DNA from: Amycolatopsis alkalitolerans | GTDB lineage: Bacteria > Actinomycetota > Actinomycetes > Mycobacteriales > Pseudonocardiaceae | Length of the DNA stretch: 64,000 nt | Reading direction: 5' to 3' | NCBI RefSeq assembly: GCF_006152065.1 | Contig: NZ_VDFW01000011.1 | Span: forward strand, 1 to 64,000 | Part shown: piece by piece, positions 33,660 to 42,470 of the stretch | Layout of the letters: each line of letters opens with the position of its first letter | How positions within the stretch are numbered: the stretch's first letter is position 1 | Position numbers and translations under genes: made by a program | Notes under the pieces: generated by a model | What the model saw: only the letters and a program-made list of their open reading frames with translations | Database searches by the model: none | What the model was told of the DNA's origin: nothing

Positions 33660-34097
33660 CTAGGCGGCGGGCCGGTCCCGGACGATGCAGCTGAGCCGGG
33701 CGGTGCAGGTGCGCCGCCCGGATTCGTCGGTCAGCACGATCTCCGTGGTGATCGTGCCGCGGCCCACGTGCACCGGCACCGCCGTCCCGGTGACCAGGCC
33801 GTCGCGGACGCCGCGGTGGTGCGTGCACGACAGCTCGAAGCCGAGCGTCATCTTGTCCGGTCCGGCGTTGAGCGCGGCGACGGTCGAACCGAGCGCCTCG
33901 GCGAGCACCGCGTTGGCGCCGCCGTGCAGCAGCCCGTACGGCTGGCGGTTGCCCTCGACCGGCATCGTGCCGACCACCCGCTCCGCGCCGACTTCGACGA
34001 ACCGCAGCCCGATCTTGTCGTTGAGCTGCTGTTCGGTGGCGGTCGGGTCCACGCCCGCGTACTGGGCGAGGCTGTCTTCGGACACGTACTCGGTCAC
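33660..34097 (-). CDS. PaaI-type hotdog thioesterase
   Basis: 145 residues. Hotdog thioesterase of the YdiI/PaaI kind: N-R-Q-P-Y-G-L-L-H-G-G-A-N-A-V-L-A-E near residue 55 holds the helix with the H-G-G and catalytic Glu. Expected to hydrolyse acyl- or aryl-CoA. Divergent from polA across 50 bp, convergent to livF. GTG start. Confidence 0.88.
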   Translation of the reverse strand: MTEYVSEDSLAQYAGVDPTATEQQLNDKIGLRFVEVGAERVVGTMPVEGNRQPYGLLHGGANAVLAEALGSTVAALNAGPDKMTLGFELSCTHHRGVRDGLVTGTAVPVHVGRGTITTEIVLTDESGRRTCTARLSCIVRDRPAA

Positions 34098-34147
34098 ACA
34101 CGGCTCCTCAGGCGATTCTGTCGGACCTTCACCCTAGACTCGCTCCC

Positions 34148-36883
34148 GTGAGCCCCAGCCAGAACCAAACCGTAGTGAACGCCACAGCGACAGCCGCCCC
34201 GGGAGACCGGCCTCGCCTGTTGCTGATCGACGGCCATTCGATGGCCTACCGCGCGTTCTTCGCGCTGCCCGCGGAGAACTTCAAGACGAAGACCGGGCAG
34301 ACCACCAACGCCGTCTTCGGGTTCACCTCCATGCTCATCAACCTGCTGCGCGACGAGCAGCCCACGCATCTGGCCGTGGCGTTCGACGTGTCGCGGCAGA
34401 CGTTCCGGTCGGAGACGTACGCCGAGTACAAGGCCGGCCGCTCCGCCACGCCCGACGAGTTCCGGGGCCAGGTCGACCTCGTCAAAGACGTGCTCGGGGT
34501 GCTCGGCATCCCGGTGCTGGCCAAGGAGGGTTTCGAGGCCGACGACATCATCGCCACGCTCACTTCGCAGGCCGTCGGCGAGAACTTCGACGTCCTGATC
34601 TGTACCGGTGACCGGGACGCGTTGCAGCTGGTGAACGAGTCCGTGACGGTGCTCTACCCGCGCAAGGGCGTGTCCGACCTGGTCCGGTACGACCCGGCCG
34701 CGGTCAGCGACAAGTACGGCCTCTCGCCGGAGCAGTACCCGGACTTCGCGGCGCTGCGCGGGGACCCGTCGGACAACCTGCCCGGTATCCCGGGCGTGGG
34801 GGAGAAGACGGCCACCAAGTGGATCCAGCAGTTCGGCTCCCTGGCCACCCTCATCGACCGGGTCGACGAGGTGAAGGGCAAGGTCGGTGACGCGCTGCGC
34901 GCCCACCTCGACGCGGTGATGCTCAACCGCCAGCTCACCGAACTGGTCCGCGACGTGCCGCTCGAGGCCGTGCCGGAAGATCTGGGGCTGCGCGCGTGGG
35001 ATCGTGACGCGGTGCACAGGCTGTTCGACGACCTGGAGTTCCGGGTGCTGCGGGAACGCCTGTTCGCGACGCTGCAGAGCGCCGAGCCCGAGGCCGATCA
35101 GGGCTTCGACGTCTCCGGCGCCGCACTGCCCACCGGCGGGCTCGCCGCCTGGCTCGGTGAGCACGTCGAACCCGGCAAGGCGGTCGGGCTGTCCCTCCGC
35201 ACCACCGGCGCCTCGGTCACCGCGGACGCCCAGTCGATCACGTTCGCCGCCGCGGACGGGCAGGGTGCGTATGTCGATCTGTCCACTATGGACGAGCAGG
35301 ACGAGCGGGCGCTCGCGGCCTGGCTCGCCGATCCCGCGATGCTCAAGGTGGGGCACTCGCTCAAGGTCGCCCTGCACGCCGTGCTCGCCCGCGGCTGGAC
35401 GTTCGCCGGCCTGAAGCTGGACACCGCGCTGGCCGCGTACCTCGTGCGCCCCGGCCAGCGCTCCTTCGAGCTCGACGACCTTGTGCTCCGGTACCTGCAG
35501 CGCGAGCTGCGCTCGGAGGCCGACGAGGGTGACGGGCAGCTGTCGCTGCTCGACGGTGCCGACGGCGACCAGAAGCTGGTGCAGGCCGAGCTGGTCCGCG
35601 CGCGGGCGGTGGCCGAACTGGCCGGGGCGCTCACGAGCGAGCTGGACAAGATCGGTGGCACGAAGCTCCTGGACGAGATCGAGCTGCCGCTGCTGGAGGT
35701 CATCACCGAACTGGAGGCCGCCGGAGTCGCGGTGGATCTCGAGCAGCTGACCGGGCTCGAGGCGCACTACGCGAGCCGGGTGCGCCAGGCCGAGGCGGAC
35801 GCGTTCGCGGTCATCGGCAAGCAGATCAACCTGGGCTCGCCCAAGCAGTTGCAGGTGGTGCTGTTCGACGAGCTGCAGATGCCGAAGACCAAGCGCACCA
35901 AGACCGGTTACACCACCGACGCCGACGCGCTGCAGACGCTGTTCGAGAAGACCGAGCATCCGTTCCTGCAGCATCTGCTCGAGCATCGGGACGCGACGCG
36001 GCTGCGGGTCACGGTCGAAGGGCTGATCAAGTCCGTCGCCGACGACGGGCGGATCCACACCACGCTGCACCAGACCATCGCCGCGACCGGGCGGCTGTCC
36101 TCTGTGGACCCGAACCTGCAGAACATCCCGATCCGCACCGACGAAGGGCGCCGCATCCGCGACGCGTTCGTGGTGGGCGCGGGCTACGCGGAGCTGATGA
36201 CCGCGGACTACAGCCAGATCGAGATGCGGATCATGGCCCACCTGTCCGAGGACGCCGCGCTGATCGAGGCGTTCCAGTCGGGCTTCGACTTCCACGCCGC
36301 GACCGCGGCGACGGTGTTCTCGTGCGATCCGGGCGAGGTCACCGGCGCCCAGCGGGCGAAGATCAAGGCGATGAACTACGGGCTCGCGTACGGGCTGTCC
36401 GCCTACGGCCTGTCGAATCAGCTGCGCATCACCACCGAAGAGGCACGCGCCCTGATGGACGACTACTTCGAACGGTTCGGCGGGGTGCGCGACTACCTGC
36501 AGAACGTCGTCGCCGAGGCCGGCAAGACCGGCTACACCGAGACGATCTTCGGCCGCCGCCGCTACCTGCCCGATCTCAACAGCGACAACCGGCAGCGCCG
36601 CGAGATGGCCGAGCGGATGGCGCTCAACGCGCCGATCCAGGGCAGCGCCGCCGACATCATCAAGGTCGCGATGCTGGGCGTGCAGCGCGCGCTGAAGGAG
36701 TCGCGGCTGCGCAGCCGGCTGCTGCTCCAGGTGCACGACGAACTCGTGCTCGAGGTCGCCGAAGGCGAGCACGGCGAGGTGGAGGCCCTGGTGCGCAAGC
36801 AGATGGGCGCCGCCTGCGAACTGGCGGTGCCGCTGGAGGTGTCGGTCGGCTTCGGCCGCTCCTGGAACGACGCGGCGCACTGA
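34148..36883 (+). CDS. polA: DNA polymerase I
   Basis: 911 residues. 5' nuclease domain at about 20-300 (L-L-I-D-G-H-S-M-A-Y-R, G-I-P-G-V-G-E-K-T-A). A 3'-5' exonuclease-like domain follows, which in actinobacterial PolA usually lacks the catalytic carboxylates. Polymerase motifs: A, D-Y-S-Q-I-E-M-R-I-M-A-H-L; B, R-E-M-A-E-R-M-A-L-N-A-P-I-Q-G-S-A-A-D; C, V-H-D-E-L-V-L-E-V. Gap filling and Okazaki-fragment maturation. GTG start. Its stop overlaps the ATG of the AraC gene. Confidence 0.96.
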   Translation: MSPSQNQTVVNATATAAPGDRPRLLLIDGHSMAYRAFFALPAENFKTKTGQTTNAVFGFTSMLINLLRDEQPTHLAVAFDVSRQTFRSETYAEYKAGRSATPDEFRGQVDLVKDVLGVLGIPVLAKEGFEADDIIATLTSQAVGENFDVLICTGDRDALQLVNESVTVLYPRKGVSDLVRYDPAAVSDKYGLSPEQYPDFAALRGDPSDNLPGIPGVGEKTATKWIQQFGSLATLIDRVDEVKGKVGDALRAHLDAVMLNRQLTELVRDVPLEAVPEDLGLRAWDRDAVHRLFDDLEFRVLRERLFATLQSAEPEADQGFDVSGAALPTGGLAAWLGEHVEPGKAVGLSLRTTGASVTADAQSITFAAADGQGAYVDLSTMDEQDERALAAWLADPAMLKVGHSLKVALHAVLARGWTFAGLKLDTALAAYLVRPGQRSFELDDLVLRYLQRELRSEADEGDGQLSLLDGADGDQKLVQAELVRARAVAELAGALTSELDKIGGTKLLDEIELPLLEVITELEAAGVAVDLEQLTGLEAHYASRVRQAEADAFAVIGKQINLGSPKQLQVVLFDELQMPKTKRTKTGYTTDADALQTLFEKTEHPFLQHLLEHRDATRLRVTVEGLIKSVADDGRIHTTLHQTIAATGRLSSVDPNLQNIPIRTDEGRRIRDAFVVGAGYAELMTADYSQIEMRIMAHLSEDAALIEAFQSGFDFHAATAATVFSCDPGEVTGAQRAKIKAMNYGLAYGLSAYGLSNQLRITTEEARALMDDYFERFGGVRDYLQNVVAEAGKTGYTETIFGRRRYLPDLNSDNRQRREMAERMALNAPIQGSAADIIKVAMLGVQRALKESRLRSRLLLQVHDELVLEVAEGEHGEVEALVRKQMGAACELAVPLEVSVGFGRSWNDAAH

Positions 36884-37374
36884 TGCCCGCGAGCCCGGCC
36901 ATCGGCGGCCGCGAGTCAGGCGTTAAGGACCCGCGAGCCGCGCGTCCGGGCACGGCGAGTCCGGCATCCGGGCGCCGCCGGTCCGCCGGGCAGCCCGCCG
37001 TCGCGCACCTGCGGCGAGCCAAGGACTGGATGGACGCGCACTACGGCGAGCCGCTCGACGTCGAGCGGCTCGCCGCCGTCGCGGGCTGGTCGCGCTCGCA
37101 TTTCATCCGGAACTTCGCCGCGGCCTACGGCGAGACGCCGAAGGCCTACCTCACCCGGCGGCGCATCGAGCGCGCCCAGGATCTGCTGCGCTCGGTGAAC
37201 CTCACCGTCACCGAGGTCTGCCTCGCGGTCGGCTTCACCAGCCTGGGCACGTTCAGCCGCCGTTTCACCGAGCTCACCGGGCAGACGCCCTCGCAGTACC
37301 GTGCCGAGCACGGGGCGCACGCGATTCCCGGCTGCTACCTCATGATGTGGACCAGGCCCAGCACTTTCGGATAA
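36883..37374 (+). CDS. AraC-family transcriptional regulator (DNA-binding part only)
   Basis: 163 residues: about 40 disordered residues, then the double-HTH AraC domain (L-A-A-V-A-G-W-S-R-S-H-F-I-R-N-F and V-C-L-A-V-G-F-T-S-L-G-T-F-S-R-R-F). No ligand domain. ATG overlaps the polA stop (TGATG). The 34-bp gap to a VOC gene on the same strand suggests the pair is a unit: this layout is common for AraC-VOC gene pairs in actinobacteria. Confidence 0.87.
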   Translation: MPASPAIGGRESGVKDPRAARPGTASPASGRRRSAGQPAVAHLRRAKDWMDAHYGEPLDVERLAAVAGWSRSHFIRNFAAAYGETPKAYLTRRRIERAQDLLRSVNLTVTEVCLAVGFTSLGTFSRRFTELTGQTPSQYRAEHGAHAIPGCYLMMWTRPSTFG

Positions 37375-37408
37375 GACACCGCGGCCGGGCGCGCATTACG
37401 GTTGGCAC

Positions 37409-37843
37409 ATGATCAAACGACTTTCGCACGCGAGCATCTACGTGCTCGACCAGGATTCCGCCAAAACGTTCTACACCGAAAAGCTCGGTTTCGAAGTGCG
37501 GCAGGACCTGCGGATCGGGAACGGTTTCCGGTGGTTGACGGTGGGCCCGCCGGACCAGCCCCATTTCGACGTCATCCTGATGCAGCCCGGCCCGCCGCAG
37601 CACGATCCGGAGACGGAGAAGGCCGTGCGTGAGCTGGTCGCGAAGGGTGCGATGAGCTCCGGCGTCTGGTCGACCGACGACTGCCGCAAGACCTACGAGG
37701 AGCTCTCGGCGCGCGGAGTGACCTTCCTGCAGGAACCCGCCGACCGGCCCTACGGCGTGGAAGCGGTGTTCCGCGACGATTCCGGTAACTGGTTCAGCCT
37801 CACCCAGCCCCACGCATTCGACGGGTCGAAGGACTGGGGTTAG
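37409..37843 (+). CDS. VOC-superfamily (glyoxalase/bleomycin resistance-like) protein
   Basis: 144 residues with two beta-alpha-beta-beta-beta units. S-H-A-S-I-Y-V-L-D-Q-D-S-A-K-T-F-Y near the start; H-F-D-V-I-L-M near residue 50; a late D-S-G-N-W-F-S-L. The usual metal ligands (early His, His of second strand, late Glu) are only partly present. Function could be glyoxalase, dioxygenase or antibiotic binding; not resolvable. Confidence 0.85.
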   Translation: MIKRLSHASIYVLDQDSAKTFYTEKLGFEVRQDLRIGNGFRWLTVGPPDQPHFDVILMQPGPPQHDPETEKAVRELVAKGAMSSGVWSTDDCRKTYEELSARGVTFLQEPADRPYGVEAVFRDDSGNWFSLTQPHAFDGSKDWG

Positions 37844-37940
37844 GCGATCACGAGATCGCCGTATGAACGCTGTGTTTCCAACACAAAAAGCCACGGATGG
37901 CGTGCTGCGAATGCCCGAACACGGCGGTAACGTCGTGTTT

Positions 37941-38546
37941 ATGGCGGGCAGGCGAGCGTTGATTCTGGCGGGAACCGGCATGCTGTCTCCGGCGGCGGAG
38001 GCACTGGTCCGCGACGGCTGGCACGTCGTGTTGCCCTCGCGGCGCTACAGGCCGATCGCCGTCCCGGAGACGAAACAGGGCGTCGCGGCGCTCAAGGCGC
38101 TACGCCCCCGTGGCCACCGGCCGGCGAACGGCAACGGCGGCCGCGAACCGGGGCGCGCGCTGTGGGTCGAAGCGCACTGCGACCGCCCGCGCGAACTGGC
38201 CACGAAGGCCGAAGCGGCGCTCGGCGCCCCGGCGGACCTGCTGGTCGCCTGGGTGCACGAGCAGTACCGGCGCTCGGTGCTGGGCGCGTGCGAGCGGCTG
38301 CTCGCCCCGCGCGCGCCGGTCGTCGAGGTACGTAGCGCGGGCGGGCCGCCCGCGGAGGCGGAACCGGTGCTCGCCGCGCATCCCACGCAGCTGGTCATGG
38401 TCGGTTCGCTGTCCGAGATCGGCGACGGCCGCCCGCTGTCGCATGCGGAGCTGACCGAGGCGGTCCTCCACGCGATGGCACGGGCCATCGAAGGGCGGGC
38501 CGCGTCGGTGCACCAGGTCGGCCAGTCTCGCCCGCTGGTGCGCTGA
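37941..38546 (+). CDS. conserved hypothetical, Rossmann-like N-terminus
   Basis: About 201 residues from M-A-G-R-R-A-L-I-L-A-G-T-G-M-L-S-P-A-A, which looks like the nucleotide-binding start of a short-chain dehydrogenase. The Tyr-x-x-x-Lys catalytic pair is not visible. The start is uncertain: ATG codons at 37863 and 37911 are also in frame. Function unknown. Confidence 0.6.
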   Translation: MAGRRALILAGTGMLSPAAEALVRDGWHVVLPSRRYRPIAVPETKQGVAALKALRPRGHRPANGNGGREPGRALWVEAHCDRPRELATKAEAALGAPADLLVAWVHEQYRRSVLGACERLLAPRAPVVEVRSAGGPPAEAEPVLAAHPTQLVMVGSLSEIGDGRPLSHAELTEAVLHAMARAIEGRAASVHQVGQSRPLVR

Positions 38547-38608
38547 GCAGCTCAGCCGAAGTAGTACCTCTCGTTGAGGTCGAAGCCACCGGCGAATCGC
38601 TCGGTCAG

Positions 38609-39187
38609 TCAGCGGGTGAACCCGCGCAAGAGAAGGAGAACCCCGTCACGCACCTCGGCTCGTGCGCGCTGCGGCTGGAACACCTGCCAGTCCAGCGCCA
38701 CCACCAGCAGGGTGCCGAACAGCCCCGCCGCGGCAGTCGGGATCAGCACGCCCTCGGGTAGCCGTCCCGCGTCCGAGACCCGCTGCAACTGGTCCTTCAC
38801 GATCGAGACGATCTCTTCCCGCAGCGGCGTCAGGGTCTCGTGCCACTGACCCGGCGTCCGCCACATCTCGCTGACCAGGATCTGCGAGAAACCCCGGTAC
38901 TCGGCGACGAACGCGAGCCCTTCGTCGACAAGGGACTCGAGCCCGGCGACGGGGTCCGGCTTGCCGGTGTGCGCCCGCAACCGGCCGGCGAGCTGCCCGA
39001 CGCCGTACCGCAGCAGCGCCTCGATGAGCCCGTCCTTACTGCCGAAGTTGTAGTACACCGTGCCTTTCGCGACCCCGGCTTCGGCGGCGATCTCGTCGAC
39101 CGTGAGCCCCACCAGCCCACGGCTCGACGCCAGCTTCAGCGTTGCTTCGAACAGCCGTTGCTTCGTGCGGTCGGCTCGGGAGGTCAC
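38609..39187 (-). CDS. TetR-family regulator
   Basis: 192 residues. HTH with V-D-E-I-A-A-E-A-G-V-A-K-G-T-V-Y-Y-N-F-G-S-K near residues 28-50. GTG overlaps the end of the ABC/YhgE fusion gene, so it is expressed with it. A 24-bp palindrome (40369-40392) ahead of that gene is the probable operator, and the pair would be autoregulated. Confidence 0.88.
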   Translation of the reverse strand: MTSRADRTKQRLFEATLKLASSRGLVGLTVDEIAAEAGVAKGTVYYNFGSKDGLIEALLRYGVGQLAGRLRAHTGKPDPVAGLESLVDEGLAFVAEYRGFSQILVSEMWRTPGQWHETLTPLREEIVSIVKDQLQRVSDAGRLPEGVLIPTAAAGLFGTLLVVALDWQVFQPQRARAEVRDGVLLLLRGFTR

Positions 39188-40356
39188 AGGCTCAGCTCCG
39201 GTTGTAGCTTCGACACGGTCCACACGCGTTGCTTGCGCGCGGCGAGCACGGACACCACGATCGCCGCGGCCAGCCAGCCGCACAGCACCCCGACGTCGAG
39301 CAGGCTCTGCAGCGACGCGCCCGTGTAGAGCAGGTGCCGCAGGCCGTCGACGACGTACCCCATGGGCAGGACCAGGTGCAGCGGGTACAGCGCGTCCGGC
39401 AGGGTCTGCCAGGGGAAGGTACCGCCCGCGCTGACCAGCTGGAGCACCAGCAGCACCAAGCCCAGGAACTTGCCGACCGCGCCGAACATGGCGTTGAGCG
39501 CGTGCACGATCGCGGTGAACGCACCTGACGCGAGGATCGCGAACCCGATGGCGCCGAGCGGATGCGCGACGTGGATGCCGACGAGCCAGGTCACCGCGCC
39601 GAACAGCACCAGCACCTGCGCGATGCCCAGCACCGCCGCGGCGAGCCAGCCGCCGACCGCGACCCGCAGCGGCGCGACCCCGGCGGCGAGCGCGCGGGCC
39701 GAGAGCGGGCGCAGCAACAGGAACAGCACGAACGCACCGATCCAGGTGGCCAGCGAGATGAAGAACGGCGCGAGCCCGGCGCCGTAGGTGCCGGCCGAGG
39801 CGATGCCGGCCGAGTCGACGGCCACCGGGTCGGCGATCGTGTCCGCCGTCGCGGTGCGCGCCGGGTCGCCGGGGTTCGGGATCTGCTTGAGGCCTTCGTT
39901 CAACCCGTCCCGCAGCTGGTTCGCACCTGCCGAGAGCTGGTCGGTGCCCTCCAGCGCGGACTTCTCACCGTTGGCGAGCCGTGCCGCCAGCCCCGCGGCG
40001 TCGTGCCCGGCCAGCCAGCGGGCGACGTCCTGCTTTCCGGCCGCTCGCCCGCCCAGCGCCAGTTCCTCCCCGACGACCACACGCACCGGCAGCGCTTCGT
40101 CGGGCTCGCTGACCCCGGGCGCGTCGACGACCGCGGTCAGCCTGCGGAGCGCGGCGTCGTCGGCCTTGCCGTTCACCGCGACCACGCCGGTGGCCGGCTT
40201 CATGCGCCCGGTCAGCACGAGCGCGAGCGCGGTCACGCCGGGCCCCGGCTCGCCGTGGACGATCCCCAGCTCACCATCGCCGACGGTCAGCGAAGTCGGC
40301 GCCAGCACGGGCCCGTGCGGCCCCGCGACGGTCACCTGGTCTACCTCCACCCGCAC
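39184..40356 (-). CDS. ABC ATPase fragment fused to YhgE/Pip C-terminal membrane half
   Basis: 390 residues. Residues 1-112 look like the start of an ABC ATPase, but the Walker A Lys is Val41 (G-E-P-G-P-G-V-T) and no ABC signature or Walker B follows. From about 121 the sequence is that of YhgE/Pip exporters: L-S-A-G-A-N-Q-L-R-D-G-L repeat, then A-G-T-Y-G-A-G-L-A-P-F-F-I-S-L and about six membrane helices. The ATPase C-terminal half and the YhgE N-terminal half are missing, as if an in-frame deletion joined two genes near 39966-40011. Export activity is doubtful. GTG start. Confidence 0.75.
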   Translation of the reverse strand: MRVEVDQVTVAGPHGPVLAPTSLTVGDGELGIVHGEPGPGVTALALVLTGRMKPATGVVAVNGKADDAALRRLTAVVDAPGVSEPDEALPVRVVVGEELALGGRAAGKQDVARWLAGHDAAGLAARLANGEKSALEGTDQLSAGANQLRDGLNEGLKQIPNPGDPARTATADTIADPVAVDSAGIASAGTYGAGLAPFFISLATWIGAFVLFLLLRPLSARALAAGVAPLRVAVGGWLAAAVLGIAQVLVLFGAVTWLVGIHVAHPLGAIGFAILASGAFTAIVHALNAMFGAVGKFLGLVLLVLQLVSAGGTFPWQTLPDALYPLHLVLPMGYVVDGLRHLLYTGASLQSLLDVGVLCGWLAAAIVVSVLAARKQRVWTVSKLQPELSL

Positions 40357-40368
40357 AAGTGCCCCCTA

Positions 40369-40392
40369 TTTGAACTGACTGGTCAGTTCAAA
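40369..40392. promoter_or_regulatory. 24-bp palindromic TetR operator
   Basis: Arms TTTGAACTGAC and GTCAGTTCAAA are perfect inverted repeats around TG. It lies 13 bp before the start of the fusion gene, which shares its transcript with tetR (38609-39187). The size and symmetry fit a TetR dimer pair. Confidence 0.75.
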
Positions 40393-40439
40393 TTACGGCG
40401 TGTGGCAGTGGCCCGCAACCCGGGGCGCCCCGGATGTGG

Positions 40440-41360
40440 TCAGCGCAACGCCGACGCGGGCCGGACCTCCCAGAAGGTCCACAGTGGACGATAGCCCTGG
40501 CGGGGCCAGAACACCGAAGACAGCGGGTTGGTCGGGTTGTAGTAGAGGTAGGTGCCCGTGGCGCCGCGACGGGCGAAGTCGCGGTGCACCGTGGACATCA
40601 GCGCGCGGCCGATCCCGTTGCCGCGCGAGCCCGGCCGGGTCGCCACGTTGTTCACGTAGCCCCAGTGCCCCTTCGGCAGCAGTTCGGCCGCCCAGGTGCC
40701 GGGGGCGGAGTCGACCCAGCCGCAGTCCGCGACGGCCGTCGCGACCCCGCCCGTCTCGGCGAGCCAGATCGGGGCGCCGGCGGCGAGATTGCGCCGCAAC
40801 TGCGGGGCCATCAGCTCGGCCGCGTCGGGCCGGTGGTGCGAGGTGACCAGCGCGGTGTAGTCGAAGGTCGCCTTGGTCAGCGCGAGTACCTCTTCGAAGT
40901 CCTCGGGCCGGGCGAGCCGCACGGTGACCTCCTCGGGCGGGATCTCGGCCGGTGGCGGACCGGTGCGGAGCGCGAGCACGGAGACGGGGACCATGCCGTG
41001 CCGCAGGAACGCGTGGATCGCGGGCGCGTCGCGGCTCGGCCAGGTCACGGTGCAGGCCGAGTCCGGGCCGGGCGACTCGGCGTCCATCCGCCGCCGCCAC
41101 GCGCGCAGCAGCGCGTCCATCCCCTCGGTGCCGGTTTCGCCCGGGTACGGGAACAGCTGCCACACCCGCTGCGCCGACCACAGCAGGTCGAGCGTGCCGG
41201 GCGCGTGGGTCTTGGTCTGCAGGACGCCCGCGACCTGCTCGCCGGACGCGGTCGCCGCGGTCACCACCTCGCCGTCCGGCGGCGGGGGCGGCGTGGGCAC
41301 GAGCGGGTCCGCGGCGGCGAACCGGTCGCGCTGGGCCGTGCGCAGCCGCTGGCCGATCAC
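40440..41360 (-). CDS. GNAT-family N-acetyltransferase
   Basis: 306 residues. The C-terminal GNAT domain has V-N-N-V-A-T-R-P-G-S-R-G-N-G-I-G-R-A-L-M, the acetyl-CoA motif A. The N-terminal 140 residues resemble a second, degenerate GNAT fold. GTG overlaps the methyltransferase stop, so the two are co-translated. Substrate unknown. Confidence 0.85.
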   Translation of the reverse strand: MIGQRLRTAQRDRFAAADPLVPTPPPPPDGEVVTAATASGEQVAGVLQTKTHAPGTLDLLWSAQRVWQLFPYPGETGTEGMDALLRAWRRRMDAESPGPDSACTVTWPSRDAPAIHAFLRHGMVPVSVLALRTGPPPAEIPPEEVTVRLARPEDFEEVLALTKATFDYTALVTSHHRPDAAELMAPQLRRNLAAGAPIWLAETGGVATAVADCGWVDSAPGTWAAELLPKGHWGYVNNVATRPGSRGNGIGRALMSTVHRDFARRGATGTYLYYNPTNPLSSVFWPRQGYRPLWTFWEVRPASALR

Positions 41361-42199
41361 CGGTCGGCCCGCCGCGTGCGGAAGATCGCCGTGCCCGGGA
41401 AGAGCTTTCCCCGCAGGGGGCTCCACTGGCCCCATTCGCGCAGATGCCCCTCCGGCCACTCGGGCTCGATGAGGTCCTCCAGCACGAACCCGCCCGCGGT
41501 CAGCGCCCGCACCCAGTCGCCCAGCGTCCGGTGGTACTCGACGTAGGTCGCGCGACCTTCCTCGTCGATCTCCACGTAGGGCGTGCGGTCGAAGTACGGC
41601 TGGGTCGCGGTCAGCCCGTTCGGGCCCGGATCGTCGGGGAAGATCCAGCGCATCGGGTGGGTCACCGCAAACACCCAGCGCCCGCCCGGCCGCAGCACCC
41701 GGTGCAGTCCGGCGAACACGGTTTCCGGCGAGGAGACGAACGGCAGGGCGCCGAACGCGGAGCAGGCGAGGTCCATGCTCGCGGCCGCCAGCGGCAGCTC
41801 CTCGGCGCTCGCCTGTATCAAAGGAATATCGATTCCCGTCCGTGCGTTGGCTTGCTTTGCATGACGAAGCATTCCGCCGGACAGGTCCAGGGCCACCGGG
41901 TGCGCGCCCGCCTTGGCGAGCCAGCGCGCGCACGCGGCCTGGCCGCAGCCGATCTCCACAACATCTTTGTCACGGACGTCGCCCAGGAGGGCGGCGTCGG
42001 CTTCGCGGACTCCTTCCGGGCACCAGACGAAGTCGGCGTCCCCGAGGAACTCGCCGTGAGTGGCCTGGTAGTCGTCGGCATCGGCGTCCCACCAGGCCAG
42101 ATTGGCCGCGACGGCTTCCCGCCGGCCCACCTGCCGGTGGGCGATGCCGACTGTGCCCAGCCGGCGTTCCGCCGAGTCGTGGGAGTCCTGTGCGGTCAC
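41357..42199 (-). CDS. class I SAM-dependent methyltransferase
   Basis: 280 residues. SAM motif I is D-V-V-E-I-G-C-G-Q-A-A-C near residue 75; next L-D-L-S-G-G-M-L-R-H, then a L-R-P-G-G-R-W-V-F strand. The N-terminal segment A-W-W-D-A-D-A-D-D-Y is typical of actinobacterial methyltransferases beside rpsA. GTG at 42199 was chosen; the frame upstream to 42433 has no domain. Divergent from rpsA. Confidence 0.87.
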   Translation of the reverse strand: MTAQDSHDSAERRLGTVGIAHRQVGRREAVAANLAWWDADADDYQATHGEFLGDADFVWCPEGVREADAALLGDVRDKDVVEIGCGQAACARWLAKAGAHPVALDLSGGMLRHAKQANARTGIDIPLIQASAEELPLAAASMDLACSAFGALPFVSSPETVFAGLHRVLRPGGRWVFAVTHPMRWIFPDDPGPNGLTATQPYFDRTPYVEIDEEGRATYVEYHRTLGDWVRALTAGGFVLEDLIEPEWPEGHLREWGQWSPLRGKLFPGTAIFRTRRADR

Positions 42200-42246
42200 G
42201 ATCGCATTCTCGCCGCCGATACCCGGGCGGGCACGGGAGCCCCTGT

Positions 42247-42276
42247 TTGTGCCGCTTACTGCCCGCCGCGTACGAT
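42247..42276 (+). promoter_or_regulatory. possible rpsA promoter
   Basis: TTGTGC (42247-42252), 18-nt spacer, TACGAT (42271-42276), leaving a leader of about 190 nt before rpsA. The rest of the 271-bp spacer shows no gene. Confidence 0.35.
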
Positions 42277-42470
42277 ATCTCCAGCGCAGTGGGTTCGCGC
42301 TACCTTCCTCCCGGCACAGCTCGAGCCGGGGTCCGGGTCGCGCGTCGTCGGCGGAACTGCTCGCGGCCGTTCGTATGGACGTTTGCCAGCCGGTCTGCCG
42401 TCGTGCCGCTCGCCGCGCCAGCAAACTGCACACCCACTATTCCCAAGCCGTTACCGGAGCAACCCACCTA

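Noticed and set aside
34094-36880. 928-codon open frame antisense to polA
   Set aside because: Shadow frame caused by high GC; His/Arg/Gly-rich with no domain.
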